A stretch of DNA of 64,000 nucleotides from Gemmatimonadota bacterium (GCA_022825725.1 JAJDWE010000033.1:1-64000); one strand, 5' to 3'. Positions 26,679-35,346 are shown, counted from the first letter of the stretch. Notes: generated by a model from the letters alone, not told the origin. Translations and numbers: made by a program.

Positions 26679-27131
26679 TCAGTTGCGCCCGGCCGCGCGC
26701 TGAGGCTTCGGCGGCTGGATCGACGGGGACGCACCCTTGTGCGGGGAGCCGGTCGGCTTTTCGTCCGCGGCCTTTGCCGTCATGTGCAGACGACCCTCGA
26801 TCTGGCCACCCTCCTCGAGTTTCACCCGGCGGCTCCGAATATCGCCCTCGATCTTGCAGGTTTCCTGCAACTCCACGCGGCTGGCTCCCGCGACGGTCCC
26901 TATGACGGTACCGGCCACGACGACATCCTGTGTCTCGATATCGCCCGTAATGCGACCGTCCTTGCCGACGACAACGGATTTCGTTGCCTTGATCGAGCCT
27001 TCAACCTTGCCTTCGACCCGGACCGTCCCATCGCACATCACATCCCCGAGGATCGTCATTCCGGGCGCGACGACCGAAACGACGTCGCTCAGCTCGCGGG
27101 TGGGTCCGCCATGTCGAGAATCTCTAGCCAT
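26679..27131 (-). CDS. Bactofilin (polymer-forming cytoskeletal protein)
   Basis: A 150-residue bactofilin. The central beta-helix region (about 20-115) shows the repeated GxxxxxGxVxG pattern: VAPGMTILGDVMCDGTVRVE, GSIKATKSVVVGKDGRITGD, and CKIEGDIRSRRVKLEEGGQI. Short polar tails flank it. Bactofilins polymerise without nucleotide and often recruit cell-wall hydrolases. The gene just upstream encodes an M23 peptidase, a known type of partner, and that gene overlaps parB. A role in cell shape or pole organisation is inferred from the context. Confidence 0.93.
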   Translation of the reverse strand: MARDSRHGGPTRELSDVVSVVAPGMTILGDVMCDGTVRVEGKVEGSIKATKSVVVGKDGRITGDIETQDVVVAGTVIGTVAGASRVELQETCKIEGDIRSRRVKLEEGGQIEGRLHMTAKAADEKPTGSPHKGASPSIQPPKPQRAAGRN

Positions 27132-27143
27132 TTGCTCCTATCC

Positions 27144-27956
27144 TTACTCCGGTTGTCTCTCCGCCGGGGCCGCGGTGTTGTCCCGACCGCTGAGGTCCGC
27201 CACCAGCGACAGAGGGTCCAATAGTGCGCCGTTCCGGGCGAGTTCCAGGTGGAGGTGGGGAGCCGAGGATCTTCCCGTGTTCCCTGTGAGGGCGATGACC
27301 TCGAGTCGCTCCACCGCGTCGCCGGCCGCGGCGAACAGCCAGGCGTTGTGGCCATACAATGACGTTAGCCCATCGGCGTGCGCAATCCGCAGGAATTTTC
27401 CGTAGATCGGGTCTTCCCCCGCCTCCTCGACCCGTCCCGCCTGGATGGCCCGGACGTACGACCCCGTCGGTACCGCGATGTCCAACCCGGTATGCCCGTC
27501 TCGCGAATAGTCCGGCCGTGAGCCGAAGTGACGGGTGACGAAGCCACGCTGCGTCAGGGGCCAGGCCGGCGTCGCCGTCTCTGCCGAGGTCCGTGCCCGA
27601 ACCTCCATGTCTCCCCTCGGGACGACGTTCACCGGCAGGGACTCGGCCGGCCGTCCCGCGGTCACTGCATCCTGCAGAAGACCGAACTCCTGCTCGAGTT
27701 CGTTCAGTCGGCCCGCCAACTGGCTCATCCGTTCGCGCTCGCTCTCGAGCGTCGCGAGTTCCGCTTCCAGCTCGAGTATGCGATTGGACTCGACCCGGGA
27801 AGCCGTCAGGAAGCCCCCCAGAAACCCCAGGCCGCACAGGCCGACGATCGTGCCCGCCACCGAAAGAAGCACCCGCGGACGACCAAGTGGCAGGGATCGT
27901 ACGTGCCGCCCGTCCCGTCGGACCAGCTGCACCGTCCATTGCCGGAGGGCCGTCAT
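27144..27956 (-). CDS. M23-family (LytM) peptidoglycan endopeptidase, membrane-anchored
   Basis: A 270-residue protein: a short cytoplasmic N-terminus, one membrane helix (about 30-50), a coiled coil (58-97, ELEAELATLESERERMSQLA), then a LytM domain. Zinc ligands are His155 and Asp159 in HTGLD and His236 in HLHLE, with His203 in YGHNAW as the second catalytic His. The site is complete, so this is likely an active cross-link hydrolase rather than an EnvC-like activator. Its ATG overlaps the parB stop (ATGA) and its stop is 12 nt before the bactofilin start, which suggests an operon parA-parB-M23-bactofilin that links segregation to wall remodelling. Confidence 0.92.
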   Translation of the reverse strand: MTALRQWTVQLVRRDGRHVRSLPLGRPRVLLSVAGTIVGLCGLGFLGGFLTASRVESNRILELEAELATLESERERMSQLAGRLNELEQEFGLLQDAVTAGRPAESLPVNVVPRGDMEVRARTSAETATPAWPLTQRGFVTRHFGSRPDYSRDGHTGLDIAVPTGSYVRAIQAGRVEEAGEDPIYGKFLRIAHADGLTSLYGHNAWLFAAAGDAVERLEVIALTGNTGRSSAPHLHLELARNGALLDPLSLVADLSGRDNTAAPAERQPE

Positions 27957-28849
27957 TCGCGAAGCTCCGCCGCGAGTTCGTCGCCACCCATCAAGGCCAG
28001 GAGCCGAAGAAAATCATCCGTGTCGTGGAAACGCACGACGACCTCGCCCGCTCCATCCGACCGCGTCCGGATCCGCACCTGGGTTCCGAACCCTCGCTCA
28101 AGCCCGAGTTCGGCCCGTCTCACAATGGGGTCGCCCGACCCTGTCGGCTTTCTCCGCCTGGTCTTCCGCCCCCGGCGTTGCGCCGGGCGGCCTCGGCGGA
28201 CGCGACGTTCCGTCTCCCGCACGGACCACCCCCCCTCCACCGCTTCCAGAGCGGCGCGGGTTTGCTCTTCAGGTGTGGACAACGTCAGGAGGGCCCGGCC
28301 GTGACCCGCGGACAGTTTCCCTTTCGCGAGCAGACCCAGCACCGCTTCCGGCAGGGCGAGCAGTCGCAGAGCGTTTGCCACGGTTGACCTGTCCCGCCCC
28401 ACATGCCGCCCCACTTCTTCCTGCGTCAGATCGAAGTCCTCCATAAGTCGACGATACCCTCGAGCTTCTTCAAGTGCTGACAGGTCATGGCGTTGGAGAT
28501 TTTCGACGAGAGCCACGACCAGCATCTGTTCGTCGTCCAGCTCCCGAACCAGCGCCGGAACCGATGTCCATCCAAGACTCTGAATCGCCCGGAATCGTCG
28601 CTCGCCCACGACGATCTCGAACGTCTCCCCTACGGGTCTGACGACGACAGGTTGCAGCAGGCCGTTCTCGCGGATGGAGGCCGCGAGTTCCGCGAGGCGG
28701 TCCGGATCGAAGTCGCCACGTGGCTGAAACGGGTTCGCCTGGATGGCTTCGACCGGAATCTCCGCTTCCGCCGAAACCCCTTCCGTTCCGAGGTTTTCGC
28801 TCAGCAGGGCCCCAAGCCCCTTCCCGAGACGGCGGTCGCTCCGGGGCAC
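27953..28849 (-). CDS. parB: Chromosome partitioning protein ParB
   Basis: A 298-residue CTPase clamp that loads at parS and spreads on DNA. The N-terminal LGKGLGALLSE is the ParA-activating peptide. The CTP-binding domain has FQPRGDFD, SIRENGLLQPVVVRP and the GERRFRA box. The helix-turn-helix follows (DLTQEEVGRHVGRDRSTVAN), then a basic linker and a C-terminal dimerisation domain. Start is GTG 28849, 2 nt after the parA stop. Two parS sites lie just beyond parA (29836 and 29905), so the centromere is next to its own operon. Confidence 0.97.
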   Translation of the reverse strand: MPRSDRRLGKGLGALLSENLGTEGVSAEAEIPVEAIQANPFQPRGDFDPDRLAELAASIRENGLLQPVVVRPVGETFEIVVGERRFRAIQSLGWTSVPALVRELDDEQMLVVALVENLQRHDLSALEEARGYRRLMEDFDLTQEEVGRHVGRDRSTVANALRLLALPEAVLGLLAKGKLSAGHGRALLTLSTPEEQTRAALEAVEGGWSVRETERRVRRGRPAQRRGRKTRRRKPTGSGDPIVRRAELGLERGFGTQVRIRTRSDGAGEVVVRFHDTDDFLRLLALMGGDELAAELRE

Positions 28850-28851
28850 GC

Positions 28852-29625
28852 CTACGGACTCCTGTGCCGATCAATCAGTTCCCGGGCCAGGCTCAGGTAT
28901 CCGCGGGCTCCGCTCGACAGGACATCGTACAGGGCGATCGGTTCTCCGAAGCTGGGGGCCTCGGCCAGTCGGATGTTCCTCGGGATCATGGTGTCGAAGA
29001 CCTTGCCTCCGAAGTACTCACGCGCCTCGGCGGCCACCTGTTTGGCCAGGTTGAGGCGTGAATCGTACATCGTCAACAGCACCCCCTCGATCTCGAGTTC
29101 CGGGTTGATGCTGCGTTGCACCAGCCGCACGGTGTTCAGGAGCTGGCTCAGCCCCTCCAACGCATAGAACTCACACTGAATCGGGATGAGCACGGCGTTC
29201 GCCGCGGCCAGTGCGTTCAGCGTGAGGAGCCCGAGGGACGGCGGTGAGTCGATCAGGATGTACTCGAAGTCATCCTGCAGCGCCTCGATCTTCCGGCCGA
29301 GGATGCGCTGGCGGTCCGACCGATCGATCAGTTCCACCTCCGCACCGGTCAGGTCTCGGCTCGCGGACACCACGGACAGACAGGGGAAGTGGACTTCCGG
29401 CCGCACGGCGGCCTGAAGCGGTTGTCCGTTTACGAGACAGTCGTAGACGCTGGGGACGTCTCCATCCTTGCGCAGTCCGAACCCGGATGTCGCGTTGCCC
29501 TGCGGGTCGCAATCGATGACGAGCGTGTTGCGCTCCGCGATCGCCAGCGAGGCACCGAGGTTGATCGCCGTGGTGGTCTTGCCGACCCCGCCCTTCTGAT
29601 TTGCAATCGCGATCACCCGGCCCAA
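28852..29625 (-). CDS. parA: Chromosome partitioning ATPase ParA
   Basis: A 257-residue deviant Walker ATPase. NQKGGVGKTTTAINLGASLA (residues 9-28) is the Walker A motif with the signature Lys. VIDCDPQGNATSG and ILIDSPPSLGLLTLNAL follow. It forms DNA-bound gradients that move ParB-parS complexes. The start is taken as TTG 29625, giving MGRVIAIANQKGG and the family length. ATG 29712 would add 29 residues without family similarity, and a CATTAT -10-like element on the minus strand near there suggests that it may lie at or before the transcript start. It is in an operon with parB, M23 and bactofilin. Confidence 0.96.
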   Translation of the reverse strand: MGRVIAIANQKGGVGKTTTAINLGASLAIAERNTLVIDCDPQGNATSGFGLRKDGDVPSVYDCLVNGQPLQAAVRPEVHFPCLSVVSASRDLTGAEVELIDRSDRQRILGRKIEALQDDFEYILIDSPPSLGLLTLNALAAANAVLIPIQCEFYALEGLSQLLNTVRLVQRSINPELEIEGVLLTMYDSRLNLAKQVAAEAREYFGGKVFDTMIPRNIRLAEAPSFGEPIALYDVLSSGARGYLSLARELIDRHRSP

Positions 29626-29835
29626 ATCGATCCGCCCCTCGCTGATCGCCGCACCTGGCGACGTGAACCGACACGCACTGTAAGCGTATGACTCGTAACG
29701 AAATAATGTCATGACGCCCGAGCGCGACAAAAGGGTCTTCGCGCAGCGGAGCGTCATCTCACGTGAGGTGGTCCAATATACGCCGCTCTCGTGACCCGGG
29801 CGAACCTGGTGTACTGCCGCAAAAACCGGTGGACC

Positions 29836-29851
29836 CGTTTCACGTGAAACA
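29836..29851 (+). promoter_or_regulatory. parS site 1
   Basis: CGTTTCACGTGAAACA matches the conserved ParB-binding palindrome TGTTTCACGTGAAACA at 15 of 16 positions. It lies 210 bp upstream of the parA start. Confidence 0.93.
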
Positions 29852-29903
29852 TGCGAGGGAGGTCGTGACGACAGGCCAATGCGGCTCCCGGCGAAGGAAC
29901 GAG

Positions 29904-30746
29904 ATGTTTCACGTGAAACCATCGCTCGCCGTCGACGCGCCCCTTGCAGGTGGGTACGCCGGGAAAGAGCTTCGTCCTCCACTCGCCGCAGTTCAGCTCC
30001 GATCCACCCGTTTTCGGGAGGCCGATATCTCCACAACGATCCCCGCGACCGACCGACTGATCCTCGCGCTGGATGTACCGACCGCTTCAGAGGCGCGAGA
30101 GATCGTCGACTCGCTGGCCGATGCCGTTTCCTTCTACAAGATCGGCCTGGAGCTCTTCCTGTCGGGCGGCTACTTCGAGCTCGCCGACTGGCTTCGCTCG
30201 AGGGACAAGAAGGTCTTTGCCGACCTCAAACTCTTCGACGTTCCACAGACCGTTCGCTCCGCCGTCCGCCAACTCCGGACCCGGGACGTCGATTTCGTCA
30301 CGGTACACGGCAACGATGCGATCCTCCGTGCGGCGTGCGACGCGGCTGCGGGGGACCTCGGCATCCTCGCGGTCACCGTTCTCACGAGTCTCGACCGGGC
30401 CGACATGGACGACCTCGGCTTTGACGCCGACATCGGAGCTGTCGTCCTGTCGCGAGCCCGTCGGGCGGAGAGCATCGGGTGCGCCGGCGTCATCAGCTCC
30501 GGTCACGAGGCCGCTCGAATTCGCTCCGCGGTGTCTCAACGGTTTCGCGTCGTCGTCCCCGGCATCCGCGCGGCGACGGATGCCGGGACCGATGACCAGA
30601 AACGGACCGTCGATGTGGAGACGGCGTTCGAAGCCGGGGCGGATTACATCGTGATGGGACGACCTATCCGAAACGCTCCGGATCCCGCACGGGCGGCGGC
30701 GGCCGTTCAGGAGAGAATAGCCGCCTGGTTTGGAGCGGCCGGCTAA
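29904..30746 (+). CDS. pyrF: Orotidine 5'-phosphate decarboxylase
   Basis: PyrF makes UMP from OMP, the last step of de novo pyrimidine synthesis. LILALDVPT opens the barrel. The catalytic Lys/Asp tetrad is in FADLKLFDVPQTV, the VHGN block follows, and VVPGIR and ADYIVMGRPI form the phosphate site. The core needs about 235 residues, beginning near 30027, but the only canonical in-frame start is ATG 29904. This gives 280 residues and places the start codon inside parS site 2. GGGAGG (30016-30021) lies just before the core where only ATA/ATC codons occur, so a non-canonical start there is possible. Confidence 0.9.
   Translation: MFHVKPSLAVDAPLAGGYAGKELRPPLAAVQLRSTRFREADISTTIPATDRLILALDVPTASEAREIVDSLADAVSFYKIGLELFLSGGYFELADWLRSRDKKVFADLKLFDVPQTVRSAVRQLRTRDVDFVTVHGNDAILRAACDAAAGDLGILAVTVLTSLDRADMDDLGFDADIGAVVLSRARRAESIGCAGVISSGHEAARIRSAVSQRFRVVVPGIRAATDAGTDDQKRTVDVETAFEAGADYIVMGRPIRNAPDPARAAAAVQERIAAWFGAAG
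29905..29920 (+). promoter_or_regulatory. parS site 2, overlapping the pyrF start
   Basis: TGTTTCACGTGAAACC matches the parS consensus at 15 of 16 positions. The sites are centred 69 bp apart. A weaker copy with the same TCACGTGA core is centred near 29762. Confidence 0.93.
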
Positions 30747-30964
30747 CCGACACCCTGCCGGATACACCGTAACTCATTATCACACATAGTATTACGGTCA
30801 TTGCCGACACACAGCCCCCCCGTGGCCTCCCTACGGCTTGACGCGGCGTTGAGACCGGGTGGCGATTCTTGTCCCGCCACGTCCCCATGAAGCACGGGGC
30901 ACCTTTCCTTCGTACGGGTGTACGTCCACGTGCACCCAGTCTTGCCCACCGGAGCCGTGATGCA

Positions 30965-31762
30965 ATGATAGAGCTTCCCGATGTTGAGCGAATGATCGAG
31001 CGCATTGCCGGTTACACGACCGGCAAAACGATCTCCATCATCCGGATCGACGACCCGGATGTCGCATCAATCGAGCGCGACATCGTCGAGAATCACCTTG
31101 AGAACCACGCAGTGGATTCCGTTGAACGCCACGGTCGCTACGTCGTTCTCCGCTTCCGTTCCGACTACAGCCTCATGTTCGACATGGGCGATGACGGTCT
31201 CCTGCGCCTCGAGTCCCAGACCGCGCCTCCGACCGACCGGACGCGGATCCGGTTCCAGTTCGCGGCCGGCCGGGAACTCCGTTTCTCGTCGTCCGGATCC
31301 CAGGGGACGGTCCAGGCCGTGGCCGGAAGCGAGTTCAACGAGAAGGGATCGCTCCAGAGTCTGGGGGTCGACCCGCTGAGCGACGACCTGACGCTGGCGC
31401 GCTTCGAAGCGCTTGCGGAGGGGAATGCCCGCTCCTCCATCAAGGGTTTTCTCCTGAACCAGAAAGCGATCGCGGGGATCGGCAACGACTATGCCGATGA
31501 GATCTGCTTCCAGGCCGGCGTACGCCCGGACCGTCGCGTCGGCCAACTGGAGCCCGAGCAGCTCGACCGGCTTCACCGTTACCTGAAGCGGGTCCTGAGG
31601 CGGGCCACGCTTCACTGGAGCGCCGCGCATTCCGATCCGGGGTGGCTGATCAACTCACGCTCGTCAGGCGGCCCCTGTCCGCGATGCCGACATGCGTTGA
31701 CGTCCCTCCGCGTGACCGGCCGGAAGACCGTGCTCTGCCCGAGGTGTCAGGCAGCCGCCTGA
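30965..31762 (+). CDS. Fpg/Nei-family DNA glycosylase-like protein without the catalytic proline
   Basis: A 265-residue member of the formamidopyrimidine glycosylase fold. The helix-two-turn-helix region AIAGIGNDYADEICFQAGVRP and the C-terminal zinc finger (CPRC, then GRKTVLCPRCQ) are well conserved. The N-terminus reads MIELPDVE instead of MPELPEVE, so the catalytic Pro that becomes the new N-terminus is Ile. The loop Lys (RGKY in Fpg) is Arg in HGRYVVLRF. A group of Fpg-like proteins with MIELPE starts is known, so this is probably that subgroup rather than decay. Base-excision lyase activity is doubtful and a DNA-lesion binding role is possible. Bases 30747-30964 before it contain no gene. 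Confidence 0.85.
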   Translation: MIELPDVERMIERIAGYTTGKTISIIRIDDPDVASIERDIVENHLENHAVDSVERHGRYVVLRFRSDYSLMFDMGDDGLLRLESQTAPPTDRTRIRFQFAAGRELRFSSSGSQGTVQAVAGSEFNEKGSLQSLGVDPLSDDLTLARFEALAEGNARSSIKGFLLNQKAIAGIGNDYADEICFQAGVRPDRRVGQLEPEQLDRLHRYLKRVLRRATLHWSAAHSDPGWLINSRSSGGPCPRCRHALTSLRVTGRKTVLCPRCQAAA

Positions 31763-31824
31763 AGCTCCAGCGCATCTCGGCCGGCGGCCCGGCCGGCCAC
31801 GGCCTGCCGGGCCGCTTCCGGGCG

Positions 31825-32670
31825 GTGCGTGCCCGGACTGTCGACGTGCGCGCCCTCGTGGTCTGCTTCCTCATGGCGGCACCCTTCGTTGCGGCTGGTC
31901 CCCTCGCCGCCCAGGCGAGGAGCAGCCCCGAACCCGGAATCCGGGACCCGAACGGCCATCCTTTCCGCACGCCCTCAAGCTCCCCCCTCGAGCCCGTACA
32001 TCGTCTTGCGCTGCTGAGCGCGACGCGCGACTCCCTCCGTGACGGCATTGCCCTCGCGGACATCGGCGACCGCTTCGGGTTCTGGATCCGGCGCGATCCG
32101 GACGGGGAGGTCGAAGTCGCAGGAGCCATTCACGGAGGGGCGTTCTCCCGCTTCGACCTCGAAGGTCCGGATCAGGCCCTCATCGAAGTGCACTACCGGA
32201 TCGGCGTCCTCCTCCGCGCGCGTTTCGGCGAGGTCGCGGCTCGGGCCGAACTCTATCACGTGAGTTCGCATCTCGGGGACGAATTTCTCCTGGACACCGG
32301 CATCCGTCCCATCAGCACGAGCCGCGAGGGAATGGAACTCATGCTCCAGGGATCTCCGGCGTCGGGCCTCACCGTCTACGGAGGCCCGGGCGTGCTGCTG
32401 CGCGCCACGCCGGACTTCGAGCCTCTTTCGCTGCGGGCGGGCGCCGCCTGGGAGTCCGCGCCGGGCGGGCGGGCGCGGTTCCATGCCTCGGTCGACTACT
32501 TCGGCTGGGCGGAACTCGACTGGAAGCCTGCCGTTGCGGCGGAACTCGGGGCTGCGCTGGCTCGGGGGACGCGGGTCGGATTGCTCCTGGGCTTCGGTCC
32601 TTCCCGCGCGGAGCAGTTCCTCCGGCAATCCGAGCGCCTGGTCGGGCTTTCCATCTCCCACGTGCGGTGA
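31825..32670 (+). CDS. Secreted DUF1207-like protein
   Basis: About 281 residues. The N-terminus has a signal peptide (VCFLMAAPFVAAGPLAAQA, cleaved after AQA). GTG 31825 or GTG 31846 are the only fitting starts before it and neither has a strong Shine-Dalgarno. The mature part contains GDRFGFWIRR, HGGAFSRFDLEG and VSSHLGDEFLLD, the pattern I associate with DUF1207, whose members are predicted outer-membrane barrel proteins of unknown function. The C-terminus (LVGLSISHVR) fits a final beta strand. It lies 62 nt downstream of the Fpg-like gene on the same strand and is convergent with yidC. Confidence 0.7.
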   Translation: MRARTVDVRALVVCFLMAAPFVAAGPLAAQARSSPEPGIRDPNGHPFRTPSSSPLEPVHRLALLSATRDSLRDGIALADIGDRFGFWIRRDPDGEVEVAGAIHGGAFSRFDLEGPDQALIEVHYRIGVLLRARFGEVAARAELYHVSSHLGDEFLLDTGIRPISTSREGMELMLQGSPASGLTVYGGPGVLLRATPDFEPLSLRAGAAWESAPGGRARFHASVDYFGWAELDWKPAVAAELGAALARGTRVGLLLGFGPSRAEQFLRQSERLVGLSISHVR

Positions 32671-32708
32671 CCGAGGCGGCGCCGACGCCCCTCTCGCGTG
32701 TCCCGACG

Positions 32709-34430
32709 CTACTCTTTCTTCCGGGAGGCCGGCGGCTGTGCCTTCCTTCGTGCCCGGGAGAGGTACATCTGCTGCGGCAGCGACATGATGTTCGAGGCGG
32801 TGTAGTACAGGTTCAGCCCGGCCGCGAAGTTCGCAAAGAAGAAGGTGAAGACGACGGGCAGCACGTAGGAGATCATCTTCATCTGCGCGTTCGTCTGGAT
32901 GCCTCGCTGCGTGATCCAGTTCAGTCCGAGCATTGAACCGCCCATCAGGACGGGGACGATGAAGAGCGGATCTCTCAGCGACAGGTCCGGCAGCCACAGG
33001 AACGGCACGCCGCGGAACTCGATCGTGTTCTGGAACACGAAGAACAGCGTGATCAGGATCGGGAGAGGCAGGAACATGGGCAGACAGCCGCCCAGCGGGT
33101 TGACCCCGTGTTCCCGGAAGAGCTTCATGTGCTCCTGCTGCAGGCGCTGCGGGTCGTCCTTGTAACGCTGCTTCAGCTTCTCGATCTCCGGCTGCAGCGC
33201 CATCTGCTTCATCTGCGCGCGTCCCGAGATGTGGAAGAGCGGTGACAGCACGATCCGCGACCCGACCCCGAACAGGATCAAGACCCAGCCGTACGCCAGG
33301 GTGAACGACTCGTGCATCCAGATCAGGATCGCGACGATCAGGTTCCCGAAGGGCCGCGTGAACCACCGGAGCCACCGCCAGCCGACGGGGTTCACGTTGT
33401 GGAGTTCCTGCCCCATGGCCTGCAGGCGCGAGAAGTCCTGTGGTCCGACGTACGCCGCGTACTCGAACCCGGGGGTGCCCGCGGGTACGGGCAGCGCGGC
33501 CTGCATTTCCGCAGCGTCCTCCTCGAGCACACCGCGCAGCATCACCCCTCCGATGCCCGGCCCCTCCGGCGGCGCCACAACGGCGGCGAGCCAGTACTTC
33601 GACTTGGATGCAACCCAGCTGAAAGGAGCGCCGGAGGCCGGTCTTGTCTCGTCGATGTCCACGCGGTCCAGTCGCTCCGCCGCGATCTGTCCGGAGCGGC
33701 TCCGGGTGACGAGCGCCATCGCGGCCCTGTCCTCCCGCGGCACGGCTTCGTTTCGTTCGATCCCGCGGCCGAGACTCACGAGGACGACGTGTCCCACATC
33801 TCCCAGTCCGCGGAGCCCGCCGCTCACCTCGATCCGGTAGTCGTCCGGCTGGAAGCGGTAGGAGACATCGAAGGTGACCTCGCCGATCGCGGCCTCGAAA
33901 CGCAGCTCCGCGGGCCCATCTCTCACCTCGAGCGTGGGCGTCGACGCGGTGAACGCAATCGAGCCGAGGGATACCGTATCGCCACGAAGCGTCAGCGCGT
34001 ACGCCAGGATCGAGTCGTCCGGCCGCACCAACTCGACGTTGCGACCGCCGTGTCCACCCTCGGCGAAGTTCTCGTGCGCGAGCATCGTCGCGCCCACGAG
34101 GCGTGCGCCCCGCGTGTCGAACCGGTACTCGTACAGCTCCGACCGAACCGTGACGATCGAGCCTTCCCCGGCTGTGGCCGCGGTCTCCTCCACCTCCTCC
34201 GCAACCGCCGGCGTCTCCTCCGCTTCGGCCAGAACCGCCGCCACCTCCCGGGCCGCTCTCTCCTCGGCGGAGAGCCGGTCCAGCTCGTCCGCCGCCGTCG
34301 TGGTTTCCTGCGTCTCCACGCTGTCGGGCGACACCGGTTCCAGCGGCCTTTCGGTCGGCGGGAAGAACACGTTCGAGAGGATCATCACGCCGACCATCAG
34401 CGCGATGGCGAGAAGCAGACGGCGTTCCAT
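32709..34430 (-). CDS. yidC: Membrane protein insertase YidC
   Basis: A 573-residue Gram-negative-type YidC. N-terminal helix (residues 4-22, LLLAIALMVGVMILSNVFF), then a periplasmic beta-sandwich domain (about 95-340), then the conserved five-helix insertase core (from about 365: NLIVAILIW, GVGSRIVLSPL, PLGGCLPMFLPLPILITLFF, FFANFAAGLNLYYTASNIM). The conserved Arg of the hydrophilic groove is in SRIVLSPLF. An acidic, Glu/Ala-rich linker (40-90) is typical. It is part of the rpmH-rnpA-yidD-yidC cluster, and the ATG overlaps the yidD stop (TGATG). Confidence 0.97.
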   Translation of the reverse strand: MERRLLLAIALMVGVMILSNVFFPPTERPLEPVSPDSVETQETTTAADELDRLSAEERAAREVAAVLAEAEETPAVAEEVEETAATAGEGSIVTVRSELYEYRFDTRGARLVGATMLAHENFAEGGHGGRNVELVRPDDSILAYALTLRGDTVSLGSIAFTASTPTLEVRDGPAELRFEAAIGEVTFDVSYRFQPDDYRIEVSGGLRGLGDVGHVVLVSLGRGIERNEAVPREDRAAMALVTRSRSGQIAAERLDRVDIDETRPASGAPFSWVASKSKYWLAAVVAPPEGPGIGGVMLRGVLEEDAAEMQAALPVPAGTPGFEYAAYVGPQDFSRLQAMGQELHNVNPVGWRWLRWFTRPFGNLIVAILIWMHESFTLAYGWVLILFGVGSRIVLSPLFHISGRAQMKQMALQPEIEKLKQRYKDDPQRLQQEHMKLFREHGVNPLGGCLPMFLPLPILITLFFVFQNTIEFRGVPFLWLPDLSLRDPLFIVPVLMGGSMLGLNWITQRGIQTNAQMKMISYVLPVVFTFFFANFAAGLNLYYTASNIMSLPQQMYLSRARRKAQPPASRKKE

Positions 34431-34651
34431 CAGCGCTCCCGGGCGGGAACCGGGTCGTAGCCGCACGACCCGAGGGGGTGACACCGAAGAAGGCGCCGAA
34501 CGCACAGCCAGACGCCTCGGACCGCGCCGAATCGCCGCACCGCGGTCAACGCGTATTCCGAACAGCTCGGCTCGTACCTGCAGGAGGCCGGCAGCCAGGG
34601 AGAGACCACCAGCTGGTAGCCGCGAATCGCTCCGATGATCACCCGGCGCAT
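34430..34651 (-). CDS. yidD: Membrane protein insertion efficiency factor YidD
   Basis: A 73-residue protein with the family hallmark RGYQLVVSPWLPASCRYEPS then CSEYALTAVRRFG and a final HPLGSCGYDPVP. Conserved Cys and an amphipathic N-terminal helix place it at the inner membrane next to YidC. It overlaps the rnpA 3' end by 13 nt and the yidC start by one base. Confidence 0.95.
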   Translation of the reverse strand: MRRVIIGAIRGYQLVVSPWLPASCRYEPSCSEYALTAVRRFGAVRGVWLCVRRLLRCHPLGSCGYDPVPARER

Positions 34652-35043
34652 ACCGTCTCCAGCGAATCCATCAACGTCGTCCGAAGCCTCTCGTACGAGG
34701 CGTCGTAGGCGGCCGGTTTCGCTCTCACGACCAGATCCAGATCGAGCCGGCGGGTTTCAAGGGCGGGCAATACGTGAAGGCGGGCGATCTCGGTCAGGCG
34801 CCGCCGTACGAGGTTTCGCGCGACCGCGCCGCGGCCGTGGCGAGGCGTCACAACCCCGATCCTGGAGCGGCCGGCGGTCGACGGAGCGAAGAAGACGTCC
34901 ACGATGCGGCCACGGCTGGAGCGGCCCGCACGGATGGTTCGGCGAATCTCCCGTGCTGTGCGCAGCCGAGCCGCGCGAGGCCGTCGATAGCCTTTGGGCC
35001 GACGCCCGCTAGCGGCTTCGTCGCTTGCGACGGAACGCGTCAC
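34639..35043 (-). CDS. rnpA: Ribonuclease P protein component
   Basis: A basic 134-residue protein that assists the RNase P RNA in tRNA 5' maturation. The RNR signature is [18 protein letters not shown] (about residues 71-88), and IGVVTPRHG precedes it. After the rpmH stop there is no ATG, GTG or TTG before the conserved [10 protein letters not shown]. The only usable start is GTG 35043, which lies 35 nt inside rpmH in another frame. rnpA starting inside rpmH recalls Thermus, where the two genes overlap. Confidence 0.9.
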   Translation of the reverse strand: MTRSVASDEAASGRRPKGYRRPRAARLRTAREIRRTIRAGRSSRGRIVDVFFAPSTAGRSRIGVVTPRHGRGAVARNLVRRRLTEIARLHVLPALETRRLDLDLVVRAKPAAYDASYERLRTTLMDSLETVCAG

Positions 35044-35182
35044 TGACGGTGAGCCGACGTCGACCCTTCCTTCGGCGGCGCGACAGCGTGCGGCGGCCCG
35101 CCTTCGTCTTCATGCGCGCCCGGAACCCATGATCCCGAACGCGCTTCCTGTTGGTCGGCTTGCTGTATGTGGGCTTCCCCAT
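35009..35182 (-). CDS. rpmH: Large-subunit ribosomal protein bL34
   Basis: A 57-residue, very basic protein starting [20 protein letters not shown] and followed by [20 protein letters not shown], the standard L34 consensus. The 3' end overlaps the rnpA start by 35 nt. It heads the leftward rpmH-rnpA-yidD-yidC cluster on the opposite side of the dnaA promoter. The 164 bp between it and the dnaA -35 box must include its own promoter, and I saw no clear candidate. Confidence 0.97.
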   Translation of the reverse strand: MGKPTYSKPTNRKRVRDHGFRARMKTKAGRRTLSRRRRKGRRRLTVSDAFRRKRRSR

Positions 35183-35346
35183 GTCACATCACCCGAGGCT
35201 TTCCGGTCATCTTCTTCAGGTCTTCGAGGCCAGCCCGGAAGTCTAGACCTGGCGCGGGATAGTGTCAATTCGGCGCGCCCGGCGCCGACTCCGGCGCCCG
35301 CTGCCGTCCGCCATCCGTGCGCCACCCCGCGAGGCGTGTCCGTTCG

